Shown here one piece after another: positions 36,910-47,019 of a stretch of DNA of 64,000 bases. Positions within the stretch are counted from its first letter, which is position 1. Each line of letters starts with the position of its first letter. A program made the position numbers and the translations under genes. The stretch is from JAPSGB01 sp963775185. GTDB lineage: Bacteria; Myxococcota_A; Polyangia; Polyangiales; Polyangiaceae. Under the pieces are notes generated by a model that saw only the letters and a list, made by a program, of their open reading frames with translations, was not told the origin of the DNA and did no database searches. The DNA lies in NCBI GenBank assembly GCA_963775185.1, contig CAVZIE010000031.1, positions 992,001-1,056,000 of the forward strand, in the 5' to 3' direction.

Positions 36910-38097
36910 ATGGCCAAGACCTACAGCGATCTGTTCGCCGACGTGCGCAGCAGCGTGACGATCATTTCCCTCGAGGACCTGAAGGCGCGCCTCGACAGCG
37001 CGGCGCGTCCAGTGATCGTCGACGTGCGCGAGAAGGACGAGTTCCGCGGTGGCTACATCCCCGGGGCGATCCACATCCCGCGCGGATTCCTGGAGATGCA
37101 GGCGGAGCAGAAGCTGCCGGATCGCAACGCCGAGATCGTCGTCTACTGCGCCGGCGGGACACGCAGCGCGTTCGCCGCGAAGACGCTCGCGGAGCTGGGC
37201 TACACGCGGGTAGCGACGGCGAACCCCGGCTTCGTGCGCTGGAAGGACTTGGGCTTCCCCATGGAAGCACCGCCAGCGTTCACCGACGCGCAGCTCGATC
37301 GCTACTCGCGTCACATCCTCTTGCCGGAGGTCGGCGAGAAGGGGCAGGCGAAGCTCTTGGCCGGGCGGGTGCTCCTGCTGGGTGCCGGCGGTCTCGGCGC
37401 GCCGGCGGCGCTATATCTCGCGGCGGCGGGCGTCGGCACCCTCGGCCTGGTCGACGCCGACGTGGTCGACGCTTCCAACCTCCAGCGCCAGGTGATCCAC
37501 GCGACCAGCCGCGTGGGCATGCCGAAGGTCGATAGCGCCGAGCACACGATCAAGGATCTGAATCCCGACGTGAAGGTCGTGAAATTCCAGGAGCGGCTGA
37601 TGAGCGACAACGTCGACCGCATCTTCGGTGCGGGTTGGGACGTGATCGTGGACGGATGCGACAACTTCCCGACGCGCTATCTCGTGAATGACGCGTCGCT
37701 GTTCCACAAGATCCCCGTCGTCCACGGATCGATCTTCCGCTTCGACGGCCAGGTCACCACCTTCGCGCCGTTCGCGCCGTGGGACGGCCCTTGTTATCGC
37801 TGCCTTTACCCGGAGCCACCGCCCGCGCACCTCGCGCCGTCGTGCGCCGAGGCCGGCGTGCTCGGCATCCTGCCCGGTGCCATCGGCGTGTTGCAGGCGA
37901 CCGAGGCGGTGAAGCTGCTGCTGGGCAAGGGCGATCCGCTGGTCGGGCGTCTGCTCACGTACGACTCGCTCCGCATGACGTTCCGCACGCTCAAGCTGCG
38001 CAAGGACAAGCACTGCCCGGCCTGCGGCGAGTCGCCGACGATCACGGAGTACATCGATTACGAGGGGTTCTGCGCCGGCGTGGGCGCACACGCTTGA
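36910..38097 (+). CDS. moeB: Rhodanese-MoeB fusion (sulfur-carrier adenylyltransferase)
   Basis: A 395-residue protein. An N-terminal rhodanese domain (residues 18-110, VDVREKDEFRGGYIPGAIHIP, active Cys in VVYCAGGTRS) precedes a ThiF/MoeB E1-like domain (ILLPEVGEKGQAKL, nucleotide loop LLLGAGGLGAPAALYLAAAG, DADVVDASNLQRQVIH). Zinc cysteines are in CYRC and CPAC. It adenylates the C-terminus of a MoaD/ThiS-like protein, and the rhodanese can add the sulfur. The usual order in MOCS3/MoeZ is E1 first, rhodanese last; here it is the reverse. GGAG lies seven bases before the ATG. No partner genes nearby. Confidence 0.92.
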   Translation: MAKTYSDLFADVRSSVTIISLEDLKARLDSAARPVIVDVREKDEFRGGYIPGAIHIPRGFLEMQAEQKLPDRNAEIVVYCAGGTRSAFAAKTLAELGYTRVATANPGFVRWKDLGFPMEAPPAFTDAQLDRYSRHILLPEVGEKGQAKLLAGRVLLLGAGGLGAPAALYLAAAGVGTLGLVDADVVDASNLQRQVIHATSRVGMPKVDSAEHTIKDLNPDVKVVKFQERLMSDNVDRIFGAGWDVIVDGCDNFPTRYLVNDASLFHKIPVVHGSIFRFDGQVTTFAPFAPWDGPCYRCLYPEPPPAHLAPSCAEAGVLGILPGAIGVLQATEAVKLLLGKGDPLVGRLLTYDSLRMTFRTLKLRKDKHCPACGESPTITEYIDYEGFCAGVGAHA

Positions 38098-38167
38098 GCG
38101 CGCTGTAAGCCCGCGCCGGACGCCACGTTGTCTCCATGGGCGGATCGCCCGGAAGGAGCCACGTGCC

Positions 38168-38836
38168 ATGTCTCGCGCTTTTCCTCTCTTCATTGCCGCG
38201 CTGCCCGTCGTCGCGATAGCGCTCGTCGCGTGCGGCGGGAGCGATAACAAGGACCCGAACGTCGGCCAGCCGCCGCCGGTCCAGTGTCCGCCCGGCCAGG
38301 TGTACAACGGCCAGTACTGCGTGATGTCGAGCGCGCCGCCGCCCACCGGCACCGGCACGGGGACGCCCCCGCCGCCGCCCACCGGCACCGGGACGGTCAC
38401 GCCGCCGCCGTCCGGCGGCCCGAACGCGACGCCCCTCGACCCGATGGCCGCGCAGGCCGCCACGGCGCTCCTCGCCGGCCTCGCCCAGCAGAGCGCGCCG
38501 CCCGGCGCGACGCCCGTCGGTGCCGTGATCGCCGGCAGTTTCCAGCCGGGCCAGACCCTCGAGTCGCAAATCCAGCTCGAGCCGGGACGTTGCTACACCG
38601 TCGTGGGCGCCGCGGTGCCCAGCGTGCAGAACCTGGACATCAAGCTCATGCCCGCGGTGAACATCCCCGGCGTGGCGCCCGTCATCGCGAGCGACCAGAC
38701 CGTCGCTTCGACGGCCGTCCTGGGCGAGCAGCCCAATTGCTACAAGTGGGCCGCGCCGTTCGCCGCGCCGATGAAGGTCGTGATCACCGTGTCCAGCGGC
38801 CAAGGCATCGCCGCGGCGCAGGTGTACGTGAAGTAG
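38168..38836 (+). CDS. Lipoprotein with Thr/Gly/Pro-rich linker
   Basis: A 222-residue predicted lipoprotein (signal MSRAFPLFIAALPVVAIALVACGG, lipobox LVAC). A (Gly-Thr)n/Pro linker with a repeated PPPPTGTGT unit is followed by a 110-residue C-terminal beta-rich domain (ATPVGAVIAGSFQPGQTLESQ, CYTVVGAAVPSVQNLDIKLMP, MKVVITVSSGQGIAAAQVYVK). Strong GGAAGGAG upstream. Function unknown. Confidence 0.75.
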   Translation: MSRAFPLFIAALPVVAIALVACGGSDNKDPNVGQPPPVQCPPGQVYNGQYCVMSSAPPPTGTGTGTPPPPPTGTGTVTPPPSGGPNATPLDPMAAQAATALLAGLAQQSAPPGATPVGAVIAGSFQPGQTLESQIQLEPGRCYTVVGAAVPSVQNLDIKLMPAVNIPGVAPVIASDQTVASTAVLGEQPNCYKWAAPFAAPMKVVITVSSGQGIAAAQVYVK

Positions 38837-38839
38837 GCG

Positions 38840-39886
38840 CTACGCGCTGGTGGCCATCTCGGGCGCCGGCTCGTCTTCGCCCACGATGGCGGGCTGCTCG
38901 AAGAAGATCGGCCAGCTCGGGTCGAGCGCGTTGTTGGCGCGCCGCGCGAGCTCCCAGCGCGTGACCATGACCGTGCCGAGCAGCGCAGCGGAGCTCAGCA
39001 CCAGCCCGGCCACCACGTCGATGACGTAGTGCCAGCGCAGGAACATCGTCGCGCCGATGATGTTCACGGCGAAGAACGCGACGATCGGCCAGGTGTATTT
39101 GAACGGGAGCTTGTCGCGGTGCCGGAACGAGAACAGGGCGATGTAGGTCGGAGCGGCGGTGTGCAGGGACGGGAAGATGTCCTTCTGCGCGCCGCCCTCC
39201 GCGACGGTGCGCATGACCATGTCCACCCACATGCCGTGCGGGAAAGCGTGGTGGAACTGGTCGGCCATGGCTTCGTGCGGCCCGAACCCGGGCACGATCA
39301 TGTAGACCGTGTGCCCGATGCAGAACACCGCGATCATGCCCAGCGCGAACTCGCCAAGGAGCCGCTGCTGGCGCGAGCCCATCAAGATCGGGATCACGTG
39401 CATCGCGAGCACGAAGAAGTACGCGAAGTAGAAGAACGCGAACCACTCCGTTGTCACGGGATTGATCAGGCGGTCCATGTAGAGCGCCGGCTCGACGCCG
39501 AAGAAGCGCATGTCCAGGTGGTAGAGCTGGACGTCCAGCGAGCTCGAATTCACGAGCGGTAGCAGGACGGCGAGGAAGAAATAGCTGAGCTGCACCGTGC
39601 CGTAGATCGCGAGGCGGTAGAGCAGCGGCGCGAAGAACGAGTGACGCAGCACGCGCCCGCGGACCAGGACCAGAACGCCGATCAGGAACACGAGCATCGC
39701 CGCGACGCGCTCCTGCGACTCCACGCGGGCGGGGCCGGGCGCCGCACGCAAGACCGCGACGTTCAGGACGACCATGTAGGCGAGCACCAGCCAATCGTGC
39801 GGTGCCATCTCCCGCACGACGCGATGCAGCACTCCCTCGCGGCGCGATGCCACATCGACGTCGGAGTCCTTGTGTGCGGCGGCCAT
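38840..39886 (-). CDS. PAP2-superfamily membrane phosphatase/transferase
   Basis: A 348-residue membrane protein with about seven hydrophobic helices. The phosphatase motifs C2 and C3 are FPSLHTAAPTY (about 245) and RWHYVIDVVAG (about 290), the layout of the PAP2_3/inositolphosphotransferase-like branch. It probably dephosphorylates or transfers a lipid-linked phosphate in the inner membrane. The C1 motif is weak. Convergent with the lipoprotein gene, 3-nt gap. Confidence 0.8.
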   Translation of the reverse strand: MAAAHKDSDVDVASRREGVLHRVVREMAPHDWLVLAYMVVLNVAVLRAAPGPARVESQERVAAMLVFLIGVLVLVRGRVLRHSFFAPLLYRLAIYGTVQLSYFFLAVLLPLVNSSSLDVQLYHLDMRFFGVEPALYMDRLINPVTTEWFAFFYFAYFFVLAMHVIPILMGSRQQRLLGEFALGMIAVFCIGHTVYMIVPGFGPHEAMADQFHHAFPHGMWVDMVMRTVAEGGAQKDIFPSLHTAAPTYIALFSFRHRDKLPFKYTWPIVAFFAVNIIGATMFLRWHYVIDVVAGLVLSSAALLGTVMVTRWELARRANNALDPSWPIFFEQPAIVGEDEPAPEMATSA

Positions 39887-39966
39887 TCGAGAACCTGTTG
39901 CCGCGCCTGCGTAGCGCGTCTTCGATACTAATGCGAGCTTCGCGCCCGTACACGCGATCGGATATC

Positions 39967-40004
39967 CACGCGCGTCCGCGTAGCGTGCTACGCACCTGCG
40001 TGGA
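39967..40004 (-). terminator. Nested inverted repeats after the zinc-ribbon gene
   Basis: Inner arms GCGTAGC (39979-39985) and GCTACGC (39988-39994), outer arms CCACGC (39967-39972) and GCGTGG (39999-40004). On the reverse strand it lies 37 nt after the stop of the zinc-ribbon gene. There is no T-run, so it is only a candidate. Confidence 0.35.
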
Positions 40005-40040
40005 GGCAGGAAATCCCGGCCGATGCGCCGATTCCGGCGC

Positions 40041-40826
40041 TCACCGGTCGCGGTGCGCGCGTGCCGTGGCCGCCGCCTCGCCGGCGTCGACGTCCGCGTT
40101 GTCTTCGGCGTCCGCGGCCTCGCCGACGCGCAACCGCGCCGACGCGTGACCGGGCGCGAACATCAACTCGCCGGCGTCGGTCACGCGCGCGTGGATCAGA
40201 TCCTCGGCGCTCAAGCGCGCGAGCAGCGCCTCTGCCCGCGCCTCGTCCACACGCAGCATGCGCGCGAGCGCGCCGGTCTGGATGCCTGCGCCGAGATCCC
40301 GCATGGCGTCGGCGGCTACGATCGCCCACGCCTCGTCGATGGCCTGGTCGCGGTCGCGCGCGCCGCGGCCGCCCATGGCCCACGCCCACGCCGCGAGCAG
40401 GAAGGGCGCGGTCACCGCCGTGAGCAAGCCCACGGTCGCGAGCACGCCGGGCGACACCAGTACCAGCACCAGCACGGCGACCAGCATCGACACCAGGCCA
40501 AAGGCACCGACGGCGGCGCCGCCGATGCGCCAGACGTTGGCGCGGGTGCGAGCCCGCTGGGCGCGCGCGAGCAGATGGGTCTCGCGCCCGCTGCGCACCA
40601 CGTCGGGGGCGTCGAGCGGTACCCGCGGACCGCCGCACACCCTGCACCGGAAGCGCAGGGTGCCGTCCGGCTCGACGTCCGCGACCGCGCGGCAGTGCGG
40701 GCAGCGGTTCTGTTCGCCGTAGGCCGCCCCGCAGCCGAGGCAGCGCCCCGAGCCGGGCTCGAGCGGACTGCTGCAGACGCGGCAGGTGTCTCCGGGCCCA
40801 GGGGCGCCGGACAGCGCGGGGTTCAT
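40041..40826 (-). CDS. Zinc-ribbon membrane protein
   Basis: A 261-residue protein. Two zinc-ribbon-like clusters are at the N-terminus (CRVCSSPLEPGSGRCLGC and CPHCRAVADVEPDGTLRFRCRVC). Two adjacent transmembrane helices follow near 110-160 (VGAFGLVSMLVAVLVLVLVSPG and VGLLTAVTAPFLLAAWAWA), then a helical C-terminal domain that looks like a winged helix (AGIQTGALARMLRVDEARAEALLARLSAEDLIHARV). The start at ATG 40826 is preferred to GTG 40835. Function unknown. Confidence 0.75.
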   Translation of the reverse strand: MNPALSGAPGPGDTCRVCSSPLEPGSGRCLGCGAAYGEQNRCPHCRAVADVEPDGTLRFRCRVCGGPRVPLDAPDVVRSGRETHLLARAQRARTRANVWRIGGAAVGAFGLVSMLVAVLVLVLVSPGVLATVGLLTAVTAPFLLAAWAWAMGGRGARDRDQAIDEAWAIVAADAMRDLGAGIQTGALARMLRVDEARAEALLARLSAEDLIHARVTDAGELMFAPGHASARLRVGEAADAEDNADVDAGEAAATARAHRDR

Positions 40827-40872
40827 TGCGGGCACGTCGACGGACGCCTAACGCCGCGCGGCGGCGCTGTCA

Positions 40873-40942
40873 CCCGGCAAGAAGCCGGGATCGGGTCGGG
40901 CGGCCGTTTGACGTAGGGCCAAACGGCGAATACCATTTGGCC
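40873..40942. promoter_or_regulatory. Cluster of overlapping inverted repeats in a divergent promoter region
   Basis: Three inverted repeats lie between two divergent starts (40826 and 40953): CCCGGC/GCCGGG (40873-40878, 40884-40889); GCCGTTTG/CAAACGGC (40903-40910, 40920-40927); GGCCAAA/TTTGGCC (40917-40923, 40936-40942). The last two share CCAAA, so they are mutually exclusive as stems. It could be an operator or leader structure. Confidence 0.5.
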
Positions 40943-40952
40943 AAGAGGGCTG

Positions 40953-42545
40953 ATGCGCTTGAACTTTCCCCGTCGCCTGTTCGCTCTGGTTTCGAGCGTC
41001 ATCCTGACGGGTTGGGTGGTGTCGTGCGCGAAGGACGCCGGCATCGGAGACAACCCCGATCCCGTGGACGGCGGCGGCGAAGCGTCCGACAGCGGCGGCG
41101 CCGGTGGCACCGGCGGCACCAGTGGATCCGGTGGCGGCGGCGGCTGGCCCACGGCCGGCTTCGGCACGCCGTGCAAGCAGGACGGGGACTGCACGTCCGG
41201 CAAGTGCGTCGACGTTGGCAACGGGAAAGCCAACAAGGTCTGCACCGGACCGTGCAGCGCCGGCAAGCCCTGCCCGGACAACGGCTATTGCGCGTGGCAG
41301 GCGAGCGCCGGCTACGTGTGCGTTCCGGACAACAAGAACCAGTGCACGCAGTGCGCCACCACCGCGGACTGCAAGAACACCGGGGATCGCTGCGTCACCT
41401 CGCCCAAGTTCGACCACTTCTGCGGTCGCGACTGCTCGTTCGATGGGCTTTGCCCGACGGGCTCCATCTGCACGTCTCCTGACGCGTACGGGCCCAAGGG
41501 CGGCGGCGCCGACGGCGGCGTGCCCGACGCCGGCGGCACGACCGAGGGCGGCGCGACCGAGGGCGGCACCACCGAGGGCGGCACGGGCGACGCGGGAGCC
41601 ACGCCCAATCCTCCCCGCATCTGCGTGCCGGACAAGAACGACTCGTGTCCGTGCGACACCGCCTACGACGGCCAGACGCGGACCTGCACGAAGACCTCCG
41701 GCACCGCGACGTGCGGGGGCAAGGAGACGTGCAACGGCAGCTCCGGCGCGTGGGAGGGATGCACCGCGTCTACGCCGCAGCCCGAGGTGTGCGACGGCGC
41801 GGACAACGACTGCGACGGCGTGGCGGACAACGGCACGGACGCGGTGCTGTGTGCGGCCGAGGGCGCGGCGCCGATCCACTCTGGTGGCTGGGTGTGCGAC
41901 AAGACCGCCGGGCAGTGCGAGCCCGGCAACTGCGATGCCGGTTGGGCGCACTATCCGGCGAACCTGCCGCCGTCCGCCGGCTGCGCGTGCAAGGTGGAAG
42001 CCGCCGACCAGGATCCCGATCCGACGAAGCACAACGACACCTGCGCCAACGCCACACCAAGCGGCAGCGTGTCGGACGCGAACCTCACCGCGCTGAACAT
42101 CTCGGGGCGTCTGACCAGCGACACCGATGAAGACTGGTACAGCTTCGACACCGTCGACGCCGACAACGGTACGCAGAACGACTATCACGTGAAGATCCAG
42201 TTCACGGCCCCGATCGGCAACAGCGAGTTCGAGTTCGACGTGATCCGCGGCGACACCTGCGCCACGCCCGACGCGAAGCACTCGAACCTGGCCACCTACG
42301 ACTGGTGCGTGGACGGCACGGGCACCGACGCCTCGGGCACGAGCATCGGCGAGGCTTCGTGCGGCGCGGCGACGCAGATCCACTGCGGGCCGCACGACAA
42401 GACGTATCTGATCCGCGTCCACCGCAAGGCCGGTGTGACGGGCACCTGCAGCGAGTACACGTTGACGATCACCGCCAAGGGCGGGGGCGCGTGCGACTTC
42501 ACGCAGGCCACCGGCAGCTGCGACTCGCAGGTCACCGAGAACTGA
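40953..42545 (+). CDS. Large Cys-rich lipoprotein with MopE-like tail
   Basis: A 530-residue lipoprotein (lipobox VVSCA). A Gly/Thr/Ser linker, then a long Cys-rich region (GTPCKQDGDCTSGKC, CTGPCSAGKPC, CTQCATTADCKNTGDRC) with a Gly/Glu/Thr repeat block (TEGGATEGGTTEGG), then VCDGADNDCDGVADNG of the MopE-type metal motif. The C-terminal 150 residues resemble a pre-peptidase or beta-sandwich domain (SGRLTSDTDEDWYSFDTVDAD, TYLIRVHRKAGVTGTCSEYTL). Overlaps the Nudix gene tail-to-tail by 14 bp. Confidence 0.75.
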   Translation: MRLNFPRRLFALVSSVILTGWVVSCAKDAGIGDNPDPVDGGGEASDSGGAGGTGGTSGSGGGGGWPTAGFGTPCKQDGDCTSGKCVDVGNGKANKVCTGPCSAGKPCPDNGYCAWQASAGYVCVPDNKNQCTQCATTADCKNTGDRCVTSPKFDHFCGRDCSFDGLCPTGSICTSPDAYGPKGGGADGGVPDAGGTTEGGATEGGTTEGGTGDAGATPNPPRICVPDKNDSCPCDTAYDGQTRTCTKTSGTATCGGKETCNGSSGAWEGCTASTPQPEVCDGADNDCDGVADNGTDAVLCAAEGAAPIHSGGWVCDKTAGQCEPGNCDAGWAHYPANLPPSAGCACKVEAADQDPDPTKHNDTCANATPSGSVSDANLTALNISGRLTSDTDEDWYSFDTVDADNGTQNDYHVKIQFTAPIGNSEFEFDVIRGDTCATPDAKHSNLATYDWCVDGTGTDASGTSIGEASCGAATQIHCGPHDKTYLIRVHRKAGVTGTCSEYTLTITAKGGGACDFTQATGSCDSQVTEN

Positions 42546-43142
42546 GCGCGCCGCGCTCGGCCAGCACTTCGAACAGCGACTCGAGCATCCGGTAGGTCAG
42601 TCCCCAGACGACGCGTCCGCGCACGTCGAACGCCGGCAGCGACAGCCGCTGGCCTTCGAGATCGTAGGCCACCTGCGTGTCGGCCTCGCCGCGGACGAGC
42701 GGAGCGAGCGGCGCCCACAGCACCTCCTCGACTTCCTCGTTCGTCACCAGCGCATGCTCGGAGACGAGCGCGAAGACGAACGGCGCGATCGTCATGCCGA
42801 CCCGGCGCCCGCGCGCGATTGCCGGGACGTCGTCGAGGCGCCCGAGGGCACGGCCGGCCTTGCGGAGATCGAGTCCGACCTCCTCGTGGGTCTCGCGCAG
42901 CGCCGTCGAGAGCGAGTCCGGGTCGGTCGGATCTTCGCGTCCCCCGGGAAGGCCATGTGCCCGGACCAGGGATCGCCGACCCGCGCGGCGCGGCGGATCA
43001 GCAGCACCTCGGCGCCGTCGGGACGGTCGCGCAGGATCGCGGCCACCGCGGCGCCGCGCTCGCCCGGCTTGCGCTCGGCCAGTACGGGTGCGTGGGCGCC
43101 CAGCGCGCGCTCGACCGTCGCCACATCGATCCGCGACGCCAC
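42532..43142 (-). CDS. Nudix hydrolase (CoA pyrophosphatase-like), frameshift in a G-run
   Basis: Similar to NudL-type enzymes. The first part from GTG 43142 reads AAILRDRPDGAEVLLIRRAARVGDPWSGHMAFPGG. After the loss of one G in a run of five at about 42945 (six expected), the second part reads REDPTDPDSLSTALRETHEEVGL, which completes the Nudix box GGx5Ex7REUxEExGU. The C-terminal half (FVFALVSEHALVTNEEVEEVLWAPL) is normal. It starts five bases after the acyl-CoA dehydrogenase stop, so they form an operon. A homopolymer deletion suggests sequencing error, although phase variation cannot be excluded. Confidence 0.8.
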
Positions 43143-43147
43143 GCGCG

Positions 43148-44284
<1,137 letters not shown>

Positions 44285-44363
44285 GGCCGGGAGTCTTGTC
44301 CCGCGGCGCCGGGCGATGCAATCGCCGCGACGCGGACGGCGTGTTTTGCTAGCCTCTCGCGCG

Positions 44364-46127
44364 ATGAAATCCGCCCATTCGACACTCCCCGCCCTGGCCG
44401 TCGCACTGACCGCGCTGGCGTCGGCCTCGACGGCCGCGGCGTTCCCCGGCTTCTACGTCGGCAAGACGGCCGCAGAGCGATCGAGCTACGGCACCCACGT
44501 GGTCATCGCCAAGCGGGGTGACCGCAGCGTGATCACCGTCGCCGCCGACTACGAAGGCCCGCTCGAGCCGTTCGCGATGGTGATGCCGGTGCCAGCCGAC
44601 GTCACCACGGACCGGATCAAGATCCTGAAGCGCGGCTCGATCGACCGCATCGAGCACATCACGGCCCCGCGCTTCCACGAGTTCTGGGAGACCGACCCGT
44701 GCGACACCGGCCCGGTCGAGCAGGAGTGGGAGCGCAACCTGTCGGTGACCGGCGGTGGCATGTTCGGCGGAGGGCCGACGACCGGCGAACGCAAGGTGCC
44801 GAAGGAGATGCTGCTCACCGTCACGCCGGAGTTCATGGGGGACAAGGAGTACGGCGTCGACTTGCTCGGCGACGACGACTCGCAGAACCTGGGCAAGTGG
44901 CTCAAGCAGCACGGCTGGGCGCCGCCCGACGGCATGGACGCGGCGATCGCGCCCTACGTGAAGGCGGGCATGCACATGCTGGTGGCGGCGGTCGACGCCA
45001 ACCGCATCGAGCTCGTCGGCGGCAGCCGCGCGCAGCTCCTGCCGCTGCGCTTCTGGACGGAGAAGCCCTACGACGAGATCCCGACGAGCATCGGGCTGCT
45101 CGATCTCGACAAGAAGCAGGATCTGTTCGTGTACGTGCTCGCCGACCAACGCTACGAGGCGAAGGACCGCCCGAACGTGTTCCCGCCGACGAACATCAAG
45201 GTCGACTTCGTGGTCAAGGAGCGGATGGGCGAGTTCTACAACGGTCTGACCGACCTGATTCTCGCCAAGCAGCCCAACGCGGCGCTCGACGAGTTCGCCT
45301 GGGAAAACGACGGCTGCGGACAGCCGTGCCCGGACGAGCCGCTCGGCATCGGCGAGCTCATGACCTTGGGCGGCGACGTGTTCGAACAGGCCGTCCCCGA
45401 GGACGAGCAAAATCCCAAGCCGCCGGAGCAGACGGACGAGGAGAAGAAGAAGGAGAAGGCGGAGCTCAAGGAGCTGAAGCCCGCCGAACGCGCCAAGGAG
45501 AAGAAGCAGCGCGAAGCGGATCGAAAGGAGCTCGCGCGACGCAAGGCGCTGATCGAGCGCGAGCGCTTCGTGCTCACGCGGCTGCACCTCCGCTACGACA
45601 AGTCCACGCTCGGCGGCGACTTGAAGATCGGACCTGCCAGCGGCCCGGTGGAGGGCGGCATGCACGTGCCCAAGGGCAAGAACGGCGACATCCCGACGGA
45701 GGTCGTAAAGTCCAAGGTCAACCACTTGCAGACCCGCTACATCTTCCTCCACCCGTGGGACGGGATGATGAAGTGCGCGAGCCCCGACCGCTGGCGCTGG
45801 GGCAAGCCGCCACGCACCTACCGCGGGCTGCGCAAGATCTGGGTAGCCGACGATCTCACGCGCAAGAGCCGCACGCAGATCGTCCCCGCCAAGGTCGTGC
45901 AGACGGCGATCCCGTCCCTGGGCCTCGCGGCGGCGCCGTCCGCCTCGGCGGCTGCGGCGCCGTCGGCGTCCGCGGCGCCGGCGTCGAGCGCGCCGGCGGG
46001 CGACGCGAAGAAGTCGAGCTGCGGCTGCGCCACGCCGGGCCGGAACGGCACGCCCGGTGCTGCCGGCGCCCTCGCCGTCGCGTTCGGGCTGTTGTTCAGC
46101 GCGCGGCGCCGGCGCTCGCGAGGGTAG
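44364..46127 (+). CDS. DUF2330 protein with MYXO-CTERM-like sorting tail
   Basis: A 587-residue exported protein. The signal peptide (MKSAHSTLPALAVALTALASASTAAAF) is followed by a DUF2330 domain (FPGFYVGKTAAERSSYGTHVVIAKRGDRS, PFAMVMPVPADVTTDRIKIL). A highly charged Lys/Glu coiled coil lies at about 350-390. The tail reads SSCGCATPG, a hydrophobic stretch (GAAGALAVAFGLLF) and SARRRRSRG. This matches the Cys-TM-Arg pattern of MYXO-CTERM surface sorting signals. Probably anchored at the cell surface. Tail overlaps the TauE-like gene by 32 bp. Confidence 0.85.
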   Translation: MKSAHSTLPALAVALTALASASTAAAFPGFYVGKTAAERSSYGTHVVIAKRGDRSVITVAADYEGPLEPFAMVMPVPADVTTDRIKILKRGSIDRIEHITAPRFHEFWETDPCDTGPVEQEWERNLSVTGGGMFGGGPTTGERKVPKEMLLTVTPEFMGDKEYGVDLLGDDDSQNLGKWLKQHGWAPPDGMDAAIAPYVKAGMHMLVAAVDANRIELVGGSRAQLLPLRFWTEKPYDEIPTSIGLLDLDKKQDLFVYVLADQRYEAKDRPNVFPPTNIKVDFVVKERMGEFYNGLTDLILAKQPNAALDEFAWENDGCGQPCPDEPLGIGELMTLGGDVFEQAVPEDEQNPKPPEQTDEEKKKEKAELKELKPAERAKEKKQREADRKELARRKALIERERFVLTRLHLRYDKSTLGGDLKIGPASGPVEGGMHVPKGKNGDIPTEVVKSKVNHLQTRYIFLHPWDGMMKCASPDRWRWGKPPRTYRGLRKIWVADDLTRKSRTQIVPAKVVQTAIPSLGLAAAPSASAAAAPSASAAPASSAPAGDAKKSSCGCATPGRNGTPGAAGALAVAFGLLFSARRRRSRG

Positions 46128-46929
46128 ACACGCGGGCCGGCGCGGTCACCGCGGCGGCCGGGGGGGCGGCCGACGGGCGGACCTGGCGATAGATCATGAA
46201 CGTCGCCATCGCGAGCACGAGCCACGCGAACGCGCGGCGCAGCGTATCCTGGCGGAGCCGCGACGCCAGCGCGGCGCCGCCGAACGATCCGATCACGGCT
46301 GCCAGCGTGACCAGGGCGGCGATCCGCAGATCGATCGTCTCGTGCGCGAGGTGGCCGGCGAGCCCGGCGAAGCTGTTCATCGCGATCACCAGCAACGACG
46401 TGCCGATGGCGGCGGTCATGCCGAGGCCGCCCAGCAGCACCAGCGCCGGCACGATCACGAAGCCGCCGCCGGCGCCGACAAGACCGGTGAGTCCCCCGAC
46501 GGCCAGACCCTGGAGCACGAGCCTCCAGAGCCAACGCGCACCCGTGGGCGCGGGTCTCGCTGCGACGGCGGGCGCGGCGCGCCGTCGCAGCATGGCGACG
46601 CCGGTCACCAGCATCAGCGCCGCGAACAGCAGCAACAGCAGCGAGCCCGGCAGCAGCGCGGCGACGCGCCCGCCGGCGTAGGCGCCGAGCATCGCCACCG
46701 CGCCGAACACCAGTCCGGTGCGCCAGCGCACGTTGCCGCGGCGCGCGTGCTGCCCCATCCCGGCCAGGCTCGTCACGCCCACGACGAGCAGCGACGTTGC
46801 GATGGCGTGCTTCGGTCCCATCCCGATCACGTAGACCAGGATCGGAACGGTCAGGATCGAGCCGCCGCCTCCCAGGAGGCCCAGGACCGCTCCCATCCCG
46901 ACCGCGAGCACCACACCGAGAACGAGCAT
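46096..46929 (-). CDS. Sulfite exporter TauE/SafE-family permease
   Basis: A 277-residue membrane protein with eight hydrophobic segments in two halves. Both halves begin with the family's Gly-rich motif (GAVLGLLGGGGSILTVPILVYV and GGLTGLVGAGGGFVIVPALVLLG), followed by AIATSLLVVGVTSLAG and AIGTSLLVIAMNSFAG. It could move sulfite, thiosulfate or organic sulfur anions. The C-terminus (PAAAVTAPARVSTLASAGAAR) is antisense to the MYXO-CTERM tail. Confidence 0.88.
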   Translation of the reverse strand: MLVLGVVLAVGMGAVLGLLGGGGSILTVPILVYVIGMGPKHAIATSLLVVGVTSLAGMGQHARRGNVRWRTGLVFGAVAMLGAYAGGRVAALLPGSLLLLLFAALMLVTGVAMLRRRAAPAVAARPAPTGARWLWRLVLQGLAVGGLTGLVGAGGGFVIVPALVLLGGLGMTAAIGTSLLVIAMNSFAGLAGHLAHETIDLRIAALVTLAAVIGSFGGAALASRLRQDTLRRAFAWLVLAMATFMIYRQVRPSAAPPAAAVTAPARVSTLASAGAAR

Positions 46930-47019
46930 GCCCCGGTATACTGCACTCGACGTGCCAGCGGTTTTCCCGGGGGTTCACGCCCGCCGTGTTTCGAGCTGAA
47001 ACGTCTCGTGAAACCGTCG

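Noticed and set aside
42940..42950. Programmed frameshift in the Nudix gene
   Set aside because: A G-run deletion without a slippery heptamer or a downstream stimulator; several other genes have one-base errors, so an assembly artefact is more likely.
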